DNA of 44,354 nt, from assembly GCA_021286645.1 (NCBI GenBank), contig JAJTBZ010000012.1:1-44354 (forward strand), read 5' to 3'. Below the pieces are notes generated by a model, which saw nothing but the letters and a program-made list of their open reading frames with translations, was not told where the DNA came from and did not search any database. A program made the position numbers and the translations under genes. Positions 26,301 through 33,897 of this stretch are shown here, one piece after another (position 1 is the first letter of the stretch; each line of letters opens with the position of its first letter). This DNA is from Ignavibacteria bacterium. Lineage in GTDB: Bacteria; Bacteroidota; Ignavibacteria; Ignavibacteriales; Ignavibacteriaceae.

Positions 26301-26854
26301 TCGAGGGAACCGGGTTAGGCCTAACGATAACCAAAAAATATGTAGAATTAATGAATGGCAGTATATCTGTTCAAAGCAACCCCGGTACCGGCAGCATATT
26401 TATAGTTACTTTTCCTCTGATGATAATTGAAAATGCATTTAACCACAAAGTTGAATCGGTTACTTCATCGCTGGCATTGGAGGATGTCAATATACCAGTA
26501 TTGCTTATAGATGACGATGAAGTAACATACGGAATCGCCCGACACATGTTGCAAAAGGTCACCGACCTCGCTTATGCCCGCTCCGGAGAGGAGGCTTTAC
26601 CATTATTAAAGGGTACTGATTATAAAGTGATTCTTCTGGATGTAAACTTAGGCAAAGGGAAAACAGGTATCGATTTTATTAAAGAAATCCGAAGGTTACC
26701 ACAATATACAAGCGTTCCCATAGTCGCCATTACCGCTTATGCTATGCAGGGAGACAGAAAGAAACTATTATCATCCGGCTATACTCATTATTTATCAAAA
26801 CCTTTTTTCAAAGATGATATCCTGAATTTGTTTCGTGATATTCTTCACCTTTAA
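23330..26854 (+). CDS. Soluble multi-PAS/GAF hybrid histidine kinase with receiver domain
   Basis: A 1174-residue sensor with no transmembrane segment. In order: PAS (about 8-115), PAS (about 125-245), PAS (about 255-365), PAS (about 375-495), GAF (about 497-650), PAS (about 663-785), HisKA with phosphoacceptor His816 in NMSHELRTPLNG, HATPase_c (about 905-1035; IINNLVSNGIKYTEKGG, DSGIGIPPEL, GTGLGLTI) and a receiver domain (about 1054-1172) with IDDDE and phosphoacceptor Asp1104 in LLDVNLG, then the AITAY and SKPFF motifs. It likely senses cytosolic ligands or redox state; the signal is unknown. No DNA-binding output domain or separate response regulator is nearby. GGAGAGGG (23320-23327) serves as ribosome-binding site. 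It starts 56 bp after the triple-AAA+ gene, on the same strand, so co-transcription is plausible. Confidence 0.95.
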   Translation: MSGSLSGFLLDFIDDPVILVDQTGLVQQINRAAEIRTGFNQEDIQGFPFSILHSPTETQLAKSYFEQILEGTRTGYMMKLVRNDNNSEFTAFHTSVVKEDDKSTVIIRIGEPADTPIITENKNFSSYDLLQQGATIVFILNYEKEMRVEYVSDNVSEYLGFSVQEFITGNLRFRDLIRQEDLPRYDHETLKFIGNNTVRFHRKPYRVRTSDNKWIWVSDNSVMHHNKEGQALQLICYIHDITSAVTLSDELLRRNSEYEMIFYALPDLYFRFSRDGVILDYRAGKLNDLYQSPDLFLNKKFTDILPPDVSEKLDEARLNVLITGTPVTAEYSLQMPTGIEYYEARLAPLMHDQLICIIRNTTEEVLAAQQYQDVVAFNNSMLENLTFGITIYEIDSGNCVFANAAAATMLGAPDGALLQQNFREIQSWKVSGFIEIVNRTIKTGEPGRAECRLYSTFGRMVWIDFQVQILNKNNTPHLLTFLIDITQRKILAELQNARLKVLEAIGENPLEASLEIVLNELSKLTSSHHCFYYQIQEEQNTPTLRAHSDQLKLLLHNSKGKRQRECIIHDALINECIEKKAPFILGQGHEQHVSNYFNDTGIEITNALIFPVLVNDNLQGILGVCNKIINYDVPDLQIISFFSDLVIEVIERKHTLDALRKSEEQNRSIISAVAGGIILQDTAGNIIMANNAARGILRLIPQGTTGYFIYHETVSFIHEDGSNFEGSEYPGMMAMVQSKPIRNIVMGIRIPDRPLTWISANAQPVFDDNSGFPSSVIISFNDITARKQLENSLIAAKERAEELNQIKTNFLANMSHELRTPLNGILGFSEILTELIDDAEQKRMAGTIRLSGQRLLSTLNLILNLAKIEANKQEIHLRNINIVEFTRDCVQLFNGMAQNKGLSLEFLATQEEIMITLDPQMLDSIINNLVSNGIKYTEKGGVTVTISQKEGQGLLWVVIEVKDSGIGIPPELQSIVFDPFRQVSEGYDRTFEGTGLGLTITKKYVELMNGSISVQSNPGTGSIFIVTFPLMIIENAFNHKVESVTSSLALEDVNIPVLLIDDDEVTYGIARHMLQKVTDLAYARSGEEALPLLKGTDYKVILLDVNLGKGKTGIDFIKEIRRLPQYTSVPIVAITAYAMQGDRKKLLSSGYTHYLSKPFFKDDILNLFRDILHL

Positions 26855-26878
26855 ATGTAGTTACTCAGGAGAATTAAA

Positions 26879-28258
26879 TTGAGAACACTTCCTATCTTTG
26901 TTGTTTCATTATTACTGCTTTCCGAGATTCTGGTTGCGCAAGATTTTGTTGTGAGGGACGCAGCTACAAAAAAGAATCTAATTGATTCAATTACTTTTTA
27001 TGCGCTCGAGCATCAGAATGGCTACCAAATGCTTAAAGAGTTATGCGCTCTGGGAACCCGTGTTTCAGGTTCAAAATCTTCATATGAATCAATTGTCTGG
27101 GCTAAAAAGAAAATGGAAGACCTGGGTTTCGATAAAGTTTGGTTGCAACCAGTTAAAGTCCCCCGGTGGGAGCGTGGAAATATTGAATCGTGTATTCTCA
27201 GATCAAAGCCTCTTAAAGTGAAAGAATCACTTCACGTCGGCGCATTAGGCGGCAGCATCGCGGCAAATAATATTACCGGGAAGGTAATCGAAGTTTCATC
27301 TTTTGAAGAATTGCAGAGTCGTGCCAATGATGTGGCAGGTAAAATTGTGTTTTTCAATATCCCTTTTGATCAAAAAACATCCGTCACGTTTTCCTCATAT
27401 GGCAAATTAGGCAAATACAGATACCTGGGAGCCGCAGAAGCAGCCCGGTATGGAGCAATCGCTGTACTAATCAGATCCCTTCCATCACGCCTTGATACGG
27501 TACCGCATGTGGGAGTGATGGGATATCGTGATTCTATAAAACAGATACCGGCCGCGGCTGTAAGTACCATTGACGCCAACCGACTTTCAGAAATTCTCAA
27601 ACGTGATCCCGAAGCAGAAGTACTTTTTAACCAAAACTGCAGGAATTTATCTGATACGCTATCCTATAATGTTATTGGAGAAATGACGGGAACGGATACA
27701 TCACTGGGCATTCTGGTTTCTTCGGGACATATCGATGCCTGGGATAAAGGCACAGGCGCTCACGATGATGGGGCTGGCTGCATGCATGCTATTGAATCGG
27801 TAATACTCTTTAAACAACTTGGCCTAAAACCCCGGCACACCTTGCGAACGGTTCTATTCATGAATGAGGAAAATGGTTCACGCGGAGCAGAAGCTTACGC
27901 AAAATCTATTGATTCAGACAAACAAAAACACGTTGCTGCCATCGAATCTGATCGCGGCGGATTCACTCCATTGGGGTTCACTGTCGATAAAGATTCTGCA
28001 TCAATACAACGAATGCAGTCGCTGCTTCCGTTAATGGAAAACTGTAATATTTTTTATATTAAGAAGGGCGGCGCAGGCGTAGATGTAGGACGAATGAAAA
28101 ATGTTCCTTACCTGATTGGTTTTGTCCCCGACAGCCAACGATATTTTGATGTCCATCATTCAGGCAATGATATAATTGATGCAGTAAACCCGCGCGAACT
28201 TGAACTGGGAAGTGCCGCTATCTCTTCTCTGCTCTACCTTTTAGACACCTGTTTATAA
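26879..28258 (+). CDS. Exported M28-family metallopeptidase with PA domain
   Basis: A 459-residue zinc exopeptidase like carboxypeptidase Q (PGCP). The start is the TTG at 26879, supported by AGGAG at 26867-26871 with 7-nt spacing and by the signal peptide that follows (MRTLPIFVVSLLLLSEILVAQ). A PA-type insert (about 125-230) precedes the catalytic part. Zinc-site residues are visible: His284 in GHIDAWD, Asp296 in AHDDGAG, Glu330/Glu331 in MNEENGSRG (general base and ligand), the ESDRGG acidic ligand and a C-terminal His in VHHSGND. It would release single amino acids or hydrolyse dipeptides in the periplasm or outside the cell. It follows the kinase gene by 24 bp. It complements the DPP7-type peptidase elsewhere in the window, which makes dipeptides. 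Confidence 0.92.
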   Translation: MRTLPIFVVSLLLLSEILVAQDFVVRDAATKKNLIDSITFYALEHQNGYQMLKELCALGTRVSGSKSSYESIVWAKKKMEDLGFDKVWLQPVKVPRWERGNIESCILRSKPLKVKESLHVGALGGSIAANNITGKVIEVSSFEELQSRANDVAGKIVFFNIPFDQKTSVTFSSYGKLGKYRYLGAAEAARYGAIAVLIRSLPSRLDTVPHVGVMGYRDSIKQIPAAAVSTIDANRLSEILKRDPEAEVLFNQNCRNLSDTLSYNVIGEMTGTDTSLGILVSSGHIDAWDKGTGAHDDGAGCMHAIESVILFKQLGLKPRHTLRTVLFMNEENGSRGAEAYAKSIDSDKQKHVAAIESDRGGFTPLGFTVDKDSASIQRMQSLLPLMENCNIFYIKKGGAGVDVGRMKNVPYLIGFVPDSQRYFDVHHSGNDIIDAVNPRELELGSAAISSLLYLLDTCL

Positions 28259-28262
28259 GTGC

Positions 28263-28299
28263 TTTTTACGGGCAGTGATTAACCCACTGCCCATAAAAA
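28263..28299. terminator. Long hairpin between the convergent M28 peptidase and helicase genes
   Basis: Fifteen-bp arms TTTTTACGGGCAGTG (28263-28277) and CACTGCCCATAAAAA (28285-28299) pair with one C-A mismatch around a 7-nt loop, filling almost the whole 42-bp gap. Neither strand has a T-tract after the GC-rich stem; the T run is 5' of it on both strands. It may block readthrough or protect 3' ends rather than act as a classical terminator. Confidence 0.55.
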
Positions 28300-28300
28300 A

Positions 28301-30283
28301 TTATTCCAGTAAAAATCCCGCCGCCAAATCCGGAGTAATAGTTGAAATAAACCTTGAGGGTTTAGATAATGTTGTGCCCGATTCCCGGTCGTAAATATTC
28401 ATTGGATACGTGATAAAAAGATTCTTCTTTGCCCGTGTAGCGGCTACATACATTAGCCTGCGTTCCTCTTCCATAGCATCAAGGCTTTCTGCAGCACGCG
28501 ATGAAGGAAAGAAACCATCTACTGCATGCATTATAAATACCGAATGCCATTCCAAACCCTTTGCCGAATGAATAGTACTTAAAGTGAGCAGTTCTTCATT
28601 CTTATCTTCCTCGCCTAATTCACTAACACTATCTATCGGCGGCTCGATGGCCATATCAGATATTAATGTATCAAGTCGTTCATATCGCTGTGTAATGTTT
28701 TGAAATGTATCGATATCCTTTTTCCTCTTTTTATAATCATCGTAATATTTATCCATAAAAATCGGATAATAATACTCAATGACCAGTTCAGCCATTTCAG
28801 AAGGACGCATTTTCTTTTTATGCAAAGTATAAATAAGCTTAAATAGAGGGTATAGTTTTTCAGTTACCAAATTATTTTCCGAGCGTTCCGGATCAGCCTC
28901 AATACTTATCTGGCCGCTTTCAAGGGCAGTTAATATCTTTTGGGCCGTCTTGGGGCCAATACCTTCATGCAACAAAAGAATGCGGTACCAGCTTATAACG
29001 TCTTTGGGGTTTAGCGCAATTCTCAGGAATGCCAGTATATCTTTTATGTGGGCTGTTTCGAGAAAACGCATGCCGCCTACTTTTACAAAAGGAATATTTG
29101 CTTTTTGCAGTTCAATTTCAAGTTCAAATGAAAAATATGAAGAGCGGAAGAGAATCGCGATATCCTCTAATGAGATACCTTCTTCACGTAAATCGAGCAC
29201 TCTTTCCACAATAAATTTAGCCTGCATCTCAACATTCGGGGCAGCGATAATCGCGGGCAGTTCGCCAGTCTCTCGCCGGCTGAATAATTCTTTATCATAT
29301 TTCTGGATTGCCGCCTGATAAATTCTATTGGTAAAATTTAATATCTCTGGTGTGCTCCGATAATTCTCTTCCAACTTGATTATTTTTGTATCGGGAAACA
29401 ATTTCGGAAAATCCATAATATTTTGGAAACTGGCTCCCCGGAAAGCGTAAATCGATTGAGCATCATCCCCTACCACCATAACATTGTTATTCCCGGCCAG
29501 GCCACGCGTTATTTCTGCTTGCAAATGATTAGTATCCTGATACTCATCAACCATAACAAAGCGGATGCCTTCTCTCAGCTTACGGGCCGGTAAACTATCT
29601 TCATTCAGGAACCGTAATAGAAAAATCAACAAATCATCATAATCCAGAAGGTTATTCTGATATTTATATGCAATATACCCTTTGTGCAATTCAAAAATCT
29701 TGTCTAAATCATCCCGAAAATGCGGATACTCCTGTTCAACAATTTCTCCGATTGTTTTACCCGTATTTACTGCAAGACTGAATATCTTTATAAGGGTCTG
29801 TTTCAAAGGGAATCGTTTGCCCGTAGTGACCAATTTCATCTGATTACGCAGCAGATTTACGACATCTTCGCTGTCACCCTGATCAAGGATAGTAAACCCC
29901 GAACTCAATCCCAAAGATTTCGCGTATTTGCGAAGTGTAAGATTTGCGAATGAATGGAAAGTACCGCCACTGATTTTTTCACACCGCTCATCAAGCAGTA
30001 AAGAGGAACGATTCATCATCTCGCGCGCCGCTTTACGAGTAAATGTAAGCAACAGAATCGACTGCGGATCATATCCTGTTTCAATTAGTCGCGCCAACCG
30101 GTAGACAAGAGTACGGGTTTTACCGGTGCCCGCGCCGGCAATTATTAGATAACTGCCATCTTCGGCCGAAGCCGCCTCAAATTGCGCAGCATTCAGTAAA
30201 TTTTCATAATCTATGGTATAATGAACATTGCGCTTAATAATATTGCCTGAGTTATTAAAACGCTTTAATGTAATTTTTTGCAT
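28301..30283 (-). CDS. UvrD/Rep-family superfamily 1 ATP-dependent DNA helicase
   Basis: A 660-residue SF1A helicase with all main motifs: Q motif LNAAQFEA (about 31-38), Walker A AGAGTGKT (about 49-56), motif II MVDEYQDTNHLQ, motif III GDDAQSIYAFRGA, motif IV NYRSTPEI, motif V STIHSAKGLEW and motif VI RRLMYVAATRAKK. It unwinds DNA 3'-5' in repair or replication restart. It is shorter than E. coli UvrD (720), ends soon after motif VI and lacks the usual C-terminal extension that binds repair partners; homologues of similar length are common in this branch. The basic N-terminus before the Q motif (MQKITLKRFNNSGN) is somewhat longer than usual. Transcribed divergently from the pgeF operon across a 191-bp AT-rich gap. 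Confidence 0.93.
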   Translation of the reverse strand: MQKITLKRFNNSGNIIKRNVHYTIDYENLLNAAQFEAASAEDGSYLIIAGAGTGKTRTLVYRLARLIETGYDPQSILLLTFTRKAAREMMNRSSLLLDERCEKISGGTFHSFANLTLRKYAKSLGLSSGFTILDQGDSEDVVNLLRNQMKLVTTGKRFPLKQTLIKIFSLAVNTGKTIGEIVEQEYPHFRDDLDKIFELHKGYIAYKYQNNLLDYDDLLIFLLRFLNEDSLPARKLREGIRFVMVDEYQDTNHLQAEITRGLAGNNNVMVVGDDAQSIYAFRGASFQNIMDFPKLFPDTKIIKLEENYRSTPEILNFTNRIYQAAIQKYDKELFSRRETGELPAIIAAPNVEMQAKFIVERVLDLREEGISLEDIAILFRSSYFSFELEIELQKANIPFVKVGGMRFLETAHIKDILAFLRIALNPKDVISWYRILLLHEGIGPKTAQKILTALESGQISIEADPERSENNLVTEKLYPLFKLIYTLHKKKMRPSEMAELVIEYYYPIFMDKYYDDYKKRKKDIDTFQNITQRYERLDTLISDMAIEPPIDSVSELGEEDKNEELLTLSTIHSAKGLEWHSVFIMHAVDGFFPSSRAAESLDAMEEERRLMYVAATRAKKNLFITYPMNIYDRESGTTLSKPSRFISTITPDLAAGFLLE

Positions 30284-30474
30284 TTATCGTATAGTACAAT
30301 TAAAAATAATAAATAAAATAGCCTGCAAAGATTTATTTTCCAAAGAGAAGAGCCCCGCTACTCCAAATAAGTCGAATTCTACATTCATCCCATTTTTTCA
30401 CCTGACATCATTTTTGGCTTAAAAACCTGTGCTATAAACTCTATATTTACGCTTTATATTTATTGAAATTACTC

Positions 30475-31221
30475 ATGGTTATTGTTAAATCATACATATT
30501 CTCCCAATTTAAAAATCTTGGATTTAGTTTCAGTACGAAAGTCGGCTTGGACCGCATCCCTCCCTACAACTTCAACCTATCGCTTTCCGTTGGTGATAGT
30601 GACACTACCGTATGGGAAAACCGTGAAGAATTTTTCACCGGAGCAGGGCCGGGGTTACAGAATGTAGCATTCCAAAAGCAAGTTCATGAAAGTACTATCC
30701 GAATAGTCAACAACTCCGGATACCAGGGTGAAAGTGACGCTATGATAACTAAATGTACCGGCATCGGCCTGGCAGTTAGTACTGCAGACTGCGTCCCTAT
30801 TTTCTTATATAGCCCAAATAAGCATGTCATTGCCGGTATCCACTCCGGGTGGAGGAGTACTGTTCAAGAGATTCTCCGAAAAACCTTAAGCCAGTTATCA
30901 GAGCAATTCAATATCCATGGTGAAGATTTATATGCATACATCGGCCCCTGTATACAACAAAACAACTTTGAAACCGGGGCTGAAGTCGGCAGCCAATTCC
31001 CGGAGAAATACTGCTTGAAAAAAGGTTCTAAAATCCATGTGGATCTCACTGCACTCAACCGCGATGTTCTGCTCAATTTTGGGATCCCCGGTAAACACAT
31101 CCAGGCTTCATCGCTCTGCAGTTATAAATACGGCTCAATTTTCCATTCCTACCGTCGTGAAGGACTCAAATCCGGCAGGGCTTACGGAATTATCTGGCTG
31201 AAAGATCAAAATGAAAACTAA
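30475..31221 (+). CDS. pgeF: Multicopper-type laccase-domain protein, purine nucleoside phosphorylase/peptidoglycan editing factor PgeF
   Basis: A 248-residue protein of the YfiH/PgeF (DUF152) family. The His-Cys-His zinc site is visible: QVHES, ADCVPIFLYSP and HSGWRSTVQ, plus IGPCIQQNNFETG. Members cleave purine nucleosides (adenosine deaminase/phosphorylase activity) and in E. coli prevent misincorporation during peptidoglycan synthesis; they are often wrongly called polyphenol oxidase. The ATG at 30475 was preferred to the TTG at 30463, four codons upstream, because it starts the conserved sequence. It is first in a seven-gene operon and its stop overlaps the EamA gene by 11 bp. The promoter should lie in 30284-30474, shared with the divergent helicase. 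Confidence 0.92.
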   Translation: MVIVKSYIFSQFKNLGFSFSTKVGLDRIPPYNFNLSLSVGDSDTTVWENREEFFTGAGPGLQNVAFQKQVHESTIRIVNNSGYQGESDAMITKCTGIGLAVSTADCVPIFLYSPNKHVIAGIHSGWRSTVQEILRKTLSQLSEQFNIHGEDLYAYIGPCIQQNNFETGAEVGSQFPEKYCLKKGSKIHVDLTALNRDVLLNFGIPGKHIQASSLCSYKYGSIFHSYRREGLKSGRAYGIIWLKDQNEN

Positions 31222-32116
31222 GATTGTAATTGCATATTTAACGGTCTGCCTGACTTGGGGACTAACATGGCTGGTAATCCGTATGGGACTGGCTGATATT
31301 CCACCGTTTTATTCCGGCACATTCCGTTTTGCAGTGGCTGTACTTGTTTTATGGGGAATAGTAATTGCTCGCAAGATTCCTGTACCACTGGACAAAAAAT
31401 CTATTCTTTTGTATTTGTTCATGGGAATTTGTTCTTTCCTCATTCCGTTTGGACTAATATACTGGAGTGAACAATATGTTTCTTCGGGACTCTCTTCAGT
31501 ACTTTTTGCGGTTTATCCATTTTCAGTTGCAATACTTTCTTCGCTTACCATACCTGAAGAGAGAACAAACGCCTGGCAAATTTCGGGCATGGTAGTGAGT
31601 TTTTTGGGAATAATAAGTATATTCGCCCCTTCCATTTCTTTTAATCTCAATCTGCAATTCGTCGGGATGCTTGCAGTTATTGGCAGCGCCCTAATGCAAT
31701 CGATCGTTGTTATTATTGTTAAGAAGCATGGAAGGCAGCTGCATCCTGTAACAATCAATTTTTTTCCCATGCTAATTGGCGGAGTATGCTTTGCTGTTGC
31801 CGCCTTGCTAACAGAAGATTTTCGCGCAGTCCATTTTACGTGGAACAGTGTATTTTCATTCATCTTTTTGGGTATATTCGGTTCTGTTCTGGCGTTTACG
31901 GCATATTATTGGCTCTTAAAAAAAATCAGTATTTTTATGTTATCTTTAACTACATTTATTACTCCCATTGTTGCACTTATTGCCGGAGCAATTGTGTTAC
32001 ATGAGATATTAAAAATGAATGAAATACTGGGTAGTATTCTGGTAATTGCCGGCTTGATACTCTCTAATGGTCAACATTTACGAAAATTAGTGATCGGGAA
32101 AGCAAAAGATTCATGA
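31211..32116 (+). CDS. EamA/DMT-superfamily transporter
   Basis: A 301-residue inner-membrane protein with ten hydrophobic segments in two five-helix EamA repeats (about 1-135 and 145-295). Typical features are LTWGLTWLVIRMGL at the start, the IYWSEQYVSSGLSSVLFAVYPFSVAILS segment near 78-108 and the FGSVLAFTAYYWLLKKISI segment near 218-240, both typical of the family's repeat cores. These carriers export amino acids or other metabolites; substrate is not predictable. It overlaps pgeF by 11 bp and folB by 4 bp (ATGA-type), so it is translationally coupled to both. Confidence 0.92.
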   Translation: MKTKIVIAYLTVCLTWGLTWLVIRMGLADIPPFYSGTFRFAVAVLVLWGIVIARKIPVPLDKKSILLYLFMGICSFLIPFGLIYWSEQYVSSGLSSVLFAVYPFSVAILSSLTIPEERTNAWQISGMVVSFLGIISIFAPSISFNLNLQFVGMLAVIGSALMQSIVVIIVKKHGRQLHPVTINFFPMLIGGVCFAVAALLTEDFRAVHFTWNSVFSFIFLGIFGSVLAFTAYYWLLKKISIFMLSLTTFITPIVALIAGAIVLHEILKMNEILGSILVIAGLILSNGQHLRKLVIGKAKDS

Positions 32117-32508
32117 CAACCATAATTCGCATTAAAAGAATATCATTCTACGCGTACCATGGAGTTTTTCGGGAAGAACAAAATATCGGCGGTAAATTTG
32201 AAGCAGATATTGATATCCATACTGATTTTTCCGGTGTAGCAGATAATGATTCACTTTTAAAAACAGTGGATTATGAAAAAGTATATCGAACGATAATGGA
32301 TATTTCTGAGGGTAGAAAATACCATCTGATAGAAACCTTGGCGGTTCATATTACCGACGAATTATTCCGTAAATTTGATCATATCTCGAAGATATATTTA
32401 CGTATTCGAAAAAATAATCCCCCGATTGGCGGGGTTGTTGATAGTGTTGAAGTTGAAGTACAGAAAAGCCGGGATGAATACAAATCAGGTGCTTCTGTAA
32501 GTTTATAG
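32113..32508 (+). CDS. folB: Dihydroneopterin aldolase
   Basis: A 131-residue FolB, which cleaves dihydroneopterin to 6-hydroxymethyl-dihydropterin and glycolaldehyde in folate synthesis. The sequence has FYAYHGVFREEQNIGGKF near residues 12-29 (substrate loop with Tyr and Glu), DSLLKTVDYEKVY near 47-59, the HLIETLAVHI segment near 75-84 and a LRIRKNNPPI segment near 96-105 with the active-site Lys. The ATG overlaps the transporter stop by 4 bp. folK follows with a 1-bp gap, giving consecutive pathway steps. Confidence 0.95.
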   Translation: MTTIIRIKRISFYAYHGVFREEQNIGGKFEADIDIHTDFSGVADNDSLLKTVDYEKVYRTIMDISEGRKYHLIETLAVHITDELFRKFDHISKIYLRIRKNNPPIGGVVDSVEVEVQKSRDEYKSGASVSL

Positions 32509-32509
32509 C

Positions 32510-33046
32510 ATGATTGAAATGCAAGCATACGTAGCCATCGGCTCAAATGTCGGCGACAGCCTTGGTTATATCATTAAAGCCCTGCAAAGTGTTGACGAAA
32601 CAGAGGGAATTACACTGGCAGAAATATCACCAGTATATACGAGTCTTCCACTGGGTGAAAATGCAAAAGGCGTATTTTATAACCTGGTAATCAGAATATT
32701 TACATCGCTTCAACCCGATGAGCTTTTTCAATCATTGCAACTGATAGAAGAAAAAACCGGAAGAATACGAAGAGCAGCCTGGGGTGACAGGGAGATTGAT
32801 TTAGACATCCTTTTATACGATAATATAGTTATGGATAGTACAAATATTACTATTCCACATAAAGAAATGCATAAACGGGATTTTGTTTTGGTTCCGCTGC
32901 TGCAATTGGCTCCGCAACTGATACATCCGGGTACCATGATCCCCTTTGCTGATTATGAGCGAGAACTCGCGAATAGATATATTAATAAAAATGCAGCCAC
33001 TATTGAGTTGCAATTGATTGGTAAGAAAATAGTACAGAAAAAATGA
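32510..33046 (+). CDS. folK: 2-amino-4-hydroxy-6-hydroxymethyldihydropteridine diphosphokinase
   Basis: A 178-residue HPPK, transferring pyrophosphate from ATP to 6-hydroxymethyl-dihydropterin. The family start AYVAIGSNVGDS (6-17), the substrate region YTSLPLGENAKGVFYNLVI, the signature region RAAWGDREIDLDILLYDN (about 87-104) with the Mg-binding Asp pair, and IPHKEMHKRDFVLVPL (about 113-128) are all present. Length is slightly above the usual 160. An ATG nine bases downstream (MQAYV) is another possible start. It overlaps the next gene by 4 bp. Confidence 0.95.
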   Translation: MIEMQAYVAIGSNVGDSLGYIIKALQSVDETEGITLAEISPVYTSLPLGENAKGVFYNLVIRIFTSLQPDELFQSLQLIEEKTGRIRRAAWGDREIDLDILLYDNIVMDSTNITIPHKEMHKRDFVLVPLLQLAPQLIHPGTMIPFADYERELANRYINKNAATIELQLIGKKIVQKK

Positions 33047-33693
33047 GTGATGTTCGTTACATAGCCGTTGAAGGCGTTATTGGAGCAGGAAAAACTTCGC
33101 TGGCAAGGAAACTTTCTGAGAAGTTAAATGCCCGCCTCGTTCTGGAACAATTTGAGTTGAATCCATTCCTGGAAAAATTTTATTCTTTCCCGGAACGTTA
33201 TGCTTTCCAGACTCAAATGTTTTTCCTCGTTAACCGGTATCAACAGCTCCAGGGTTTGCATCAGGAAAGTTTGTTCGCCGAACATACTGTTAGCGATTAC
33301 ATCTTCGATAAAGATCGCATTTTCGCGTACCTGACGCTTTCTGAGGAAGAATTAAAGCTATATGATTCACTTTTTCCTATGCTGGCAAAAAGCATTCTCG
33401 TTCCGGATCTCATTGTGTTTTTACAATCCGATATCGACCGTTTAATGCACAATATCCGTAAACGAAACCGCAGCATGGAATCGCCAATAGAGAAAAGTTA
33501 TATTCAGAAACTTTCTGACGCGTATAACGATTTCTTCTTTAGATACGATCGTTCCAATTTATTAATAATCGATACCTCAAATATCGATTTTGTAGAAAAT
33601 GAAAACGATTTCGACAATATTTACAATGAAATTTTCCGGGAAGACCGGGCAAAAGTAGAATTTTATAAGCCCGAAGGACGCTCTATTTTATGA
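33043..33693 (+). CDS. Deoxynucleoside kinase (dGK/dAK-type)
   Basis: A 216-residue kinase of the deoxynucleoside kinase family. The P-loop GVIGAGKTSLA is at 10-20, a substrate-side ELNPFLEKFY near 40-50, the QTQMFFLVNRYQQL helix near 61-75, the acidic SDYIFDKDRIFA motif near 84-95 and the basic lid RKRNRSMES near 139-147. Members phosphorylate deoxyadenosine, deoxyguanosine or deoxycytidine in salvage; the specific base cannot be read with certainty. It overlaps folK by 4 bp and the small membrane gene by 4 bp. folK next to a deoxynucleoside kinase is a recurring arrangement in this phylum (general knowledge; not checked here). Confidence 0.92.
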   Translation: MSDVRYIAVEGVIGAGKTSLARKLSEKLNARLVLEQFELNPFLEKFYSFPERYAFQTQMFFLVNRYQQLQGLHQESLFAEHTVSDYIFDKDRIFAYLTLSEEELKLYDSLFPMLAKSILVPDLIVFLQSDIDRLMHNIRKRNRSMESPIEKSYIQKLSDAYNDFFFRYDRSNLLIIDTSNIDFVENENDFDNIYNEIFREDRAKVEFYKPEGRSIL

Positions 33694-33893
33694 TTCGAAT
33701 AATTATTTGGTTCCTATTCTTTTACACAGTTTACAGAATAGTTAAAATTTTTCGTTCTGTATCCGGCTCTCTTCAGACCTCTGCAGCAACCAGGCAGCCT
33801 GTGCAGGATGAGACTCCCAAGAGCTACTCCGAGCATGATGTGATTGATGCCGAATTCGTAGAAATTAAAGACAATTCTGCTGATAAAAAATAA
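33690..33893 (+). CDS. Small membrane-anchored protein, DUF4834-like
   Basis: A 67-residue protein with an N-terminal hydrophobic anchor (MIRIIIWFLFFYTVYRIVKIF), a short polar linker, and a C-terminal acidic segment SEHDVIDAEFVEIKD. This shape resembles the short DUF4834 proteins encoded beside folate/nucleotide genes in Bacteroidota. No function is known for them. It is supported as real by 4-bp overlap with the kinase gene upstream and a 4-bp gap to the Ppx/GppA gene downstream, and by the sensible membrane-anchor composition. It probably sits in the inner membrane with the tail in the cytoplasm. Confidence 0.7.
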   Translation: MIRIIIWFLFFYTVYRIVKIFRSVSGSLQTSAATRQPVQDETPKSYSEHDVIDAEFVEIKDNSADKK

Positions 33894-33897
33894 CGTT

